A DNA stretch of 64,000 nt, taken from the NCBI GenBank assembly GCA_024803745.1, contig JANJXV010000154.1, forward strand, positions 806,001 to 870,000. The letters run 5' to 3'. Positions 62,360 through 64,000 of this stretch are shown here, in pieces (within the stretch, counting starts at the first letter, position 1; each line of letters begins with the position of its first letter). Origin of the DNA: Megascapheus bottae. Taxonomy: Eukaryota; Chordata; Mammalia; Rodentia; Geomyidae. Made by a program: the position numbers and the translations under genes. Under the pieces are notes generated by a model. It was not told where the DNA came from. It searched no databases and saw nothing but the letters and a program-made list of their open reading frames with translations.

Positions 62360-63733
62360 ATCTGTTTTTCTTGTCTACGTTGAGGGAAAGGGGTATTTCA
62401 CAAGATGCAGAAGCGAAGATTTCAGAAGCAAATGCTGTGAGTGAATTAGCTCGTAAAAAGCATTTTTATTTTCTTTTACCTTTCTGCCAGTCTTGGGGCT
62501 TGAACTCAGGGCCTGAGCACTGTCCTCGGGTTTTCTCAAGTCTAGCCCTCTGCCACTTGAGCCACAGTGCCACATCTAGATTTTCTATCTATGTGATACT
62601 GAGCAATCAAACCCAGATCTTCGTGGATGCTACGCAAGCACTCTACCACTATGCCAAACTCTCAACCCTGACATAGTAATTATAAAGTCATCATCATCAT
62701 CATCATCATCATATCCAAATATCATTTCTCCTACAAAGAATGAACACATTACTGTGTCTAATGCTTTTTTTTAATTTCACTAATTCTTCTGTGTTTTTCC
62801 CTCTTGCATTTTTTACACATGACAGCAAAGCTAATCATCAGGAAAAAATTGATTAGGATAGAGAAACCTAATAATATCCTAGTAGATTGACGTCAAAAAT
62901 ATGTGCAAGATGCCCTGTGTGTTTGACCTAGTGGGAGAGTCCTTGGCTACCAAGCAGTAAGCCTCAGGTTTGATTCCTCATTACCACATACATAGAAAAC
63001 GCTGCAAGTGGTGCTGTGGCTCGGTGGGACAGCTAAAGCCTAAAGAAAGCCCAAGAACAATGTTCACACTCTGAGGTCAAGTCCCAAGACTAGGAAAAAC
63101 AAAAAAAATTCGACAAGGGGCAAAATGCAGGCAGAGAAGGCACTGTGAAGCAAATGTTTTGTAAAGGATGAGGGCAATATTGACCCTTAAGTTTGGATCT
63201 TACCTAAGAAAGCCTCCTTGAGCCTGAGACCAGACTGGTAGTTGGGCCTAGTGGAAGACATTGGGATTGGACAAATAAGGTGTGCTGTATACTACATCCA
63301 CATGTATATTGTGAGATTGGAGCAGAGATTCAGCCTCCAGTATGTCTTTGGTGAGGTCTTCTGTGAGCAAGGATCTTTGGTCATTGGGCCCTGAAAGGTG
63401 ACCCTGCCTCCCTCACAATGGAACGGAATGTGGAACCCAGGTAACCAAGCCACTGTAACTAACAACCAGCTCAAGCCAGCTCACTTGGCCTGTGGCTCAG
63501 GAGGAAGAAAGATGTTGCTGTGCTGTTGCCAAAGGTCAGGAAACTCGAGTCTCAGGCATGGAAGTTGTGGATGTCTTACACGAAGATGTACATGCTAGAT
63601 CATTGCCAAGCCACAAATCCAGTATAACAGAACTTTCTCTAAGAAGAAGGCCAGGAAAATCCAGGGCAACCAGATGAGGTAAATTTCTAAGAAGAAAAGT
63701 ATTTGACCCCATCATCCTCCCCACACACTACAA
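62360..63733. other. Inverted copy of the RALGDS-like upstream segment (second in the array)
   Basis: Matches 54934-56303 at an offset of about 7430, closer to it than to the unit A copy (for example both read cctagtgggagagtccttgg where A reads cctcgtggtagagtccttgg). It contains the same two SINEs, at about 62490-62680 (minus) and 62920-63105 (plus), and a longer ATC repeat. It establishes the 7.43 kb inner tandem repeat. Confidence 0.88.
62689..62712. repeat. ATC trinucleotide repeat
   Basis: Eight CAT/ATC units against six at 55263-55280; the ancestral segment at 8300 has three GATs. Confidence 0.85.
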
Positions 63734-64000
63734 CTTCTTTTTTTTCATTTTTTTATTGTAATTAGTAAAAGGGTTAGATGATATTTGCCAGATAGAAGGT
63801 GCATTAATTCACATACATTGATACCCTTTCACATGTCTTGGTACCCATTTCCCTCCAACCCCACACCCCCCACCCATTTTGGTTTTCCCCCCTTCCCTAT
63901 CAAATTTCAAATATCCAAATACAAATAAATTCAATATATCAGATAACAAAGTGAGATACTATACCAATATGGGATAACCAAGGGACAGCAAACGAGATGA
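63734..64000 (-). mobile_element. 3' end of a further L1, cut by the window edge
   Basis: T-rich start then attgtaattagtaaaagggt and gatatttgccagatagaagg, the same 3' UTR as at 26664 and 56304. It shows that the L1/inverted-piece array continues past the window. Confidence 0.9.

Overview
The window is mammalian, most likely rodent, nuclear DNA. It carries minus-strand L1 LINEs with ORF1 and ORF2, dozens of tRNA-derived SINE copies that still show pol III A/B-box-like sequence, long CT, CTTT and CA microsatellites, a KRAB C2H2 zinc-finger locus and a broken RALGDS-family locus. The SINE types remind me of castorimorph rodents such as kangaroo rats and pocket mice, but that is a low-confidence inference. 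I see no bacterial gene, CRISPR array, tRNA gene or rRNA gene, and no complete functional protein gene.

Layout. 1-3903 is flanking DNA: an old L1 fragment, then a dense run of SINEs and a CT/TG microsatellite. At 3904 a large direct tandem duplication begins. Unit A is 3904-32740 and unit B is 32741-62390. Each unit contains, in order: (i) about 20 kb with a RALGDS-like pseudogene, about 8 kb without a recognisable gene, a rearranged L1 and a KRAB zinc-finger locus; (ii) a 3'-truncated L1 head; (iii) a 0.9-1.4 kb piece of the RALGDS-like region in inverted orientation; (iv) a nearly full-length L1 of about 6.05 kb. After unit B the inverted piece recurs (62360-63733) and a further L1 begins (63734-64000), so an inner repeat of about 7.43 kb (L1 plus inverted piece) continues beyond the window. 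In lines I compared by eye the two units differ by about 1-2 percent, with copy-specific indels and microsatellite lengths.

The two gene loci. The RALGDS-like locus (minus strand) keeps two recognisable exons of the Ras-exchanger N-terminal (REM) domain and an acidic/proline-rich linker exon, all with stops or frameshifts. No catalytic CDC25-type exon is present before the duplication edge. The KRAB zinc-finger locus (minus strand) keeps perfect KRAB-A (127 bp) and KRAB-B (90 bp) exons with good splice sites. The frame then hits a tandem TGA TGA after a 137-codon linker, and the finger array is frameshifted and degenerate. At most it could make a KRAB-only protein.

No new biochemical system is evident. 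The notable content is structural: a nested tandem duplication whose inner unit pairs an L1 with an inverted host-gene fragment, and mosaic L1 copies suggesting gene conversion. A false duplication in the assembly (two haplotypes placed in tandem) remains a possible alternative for the 29 kb repeat.
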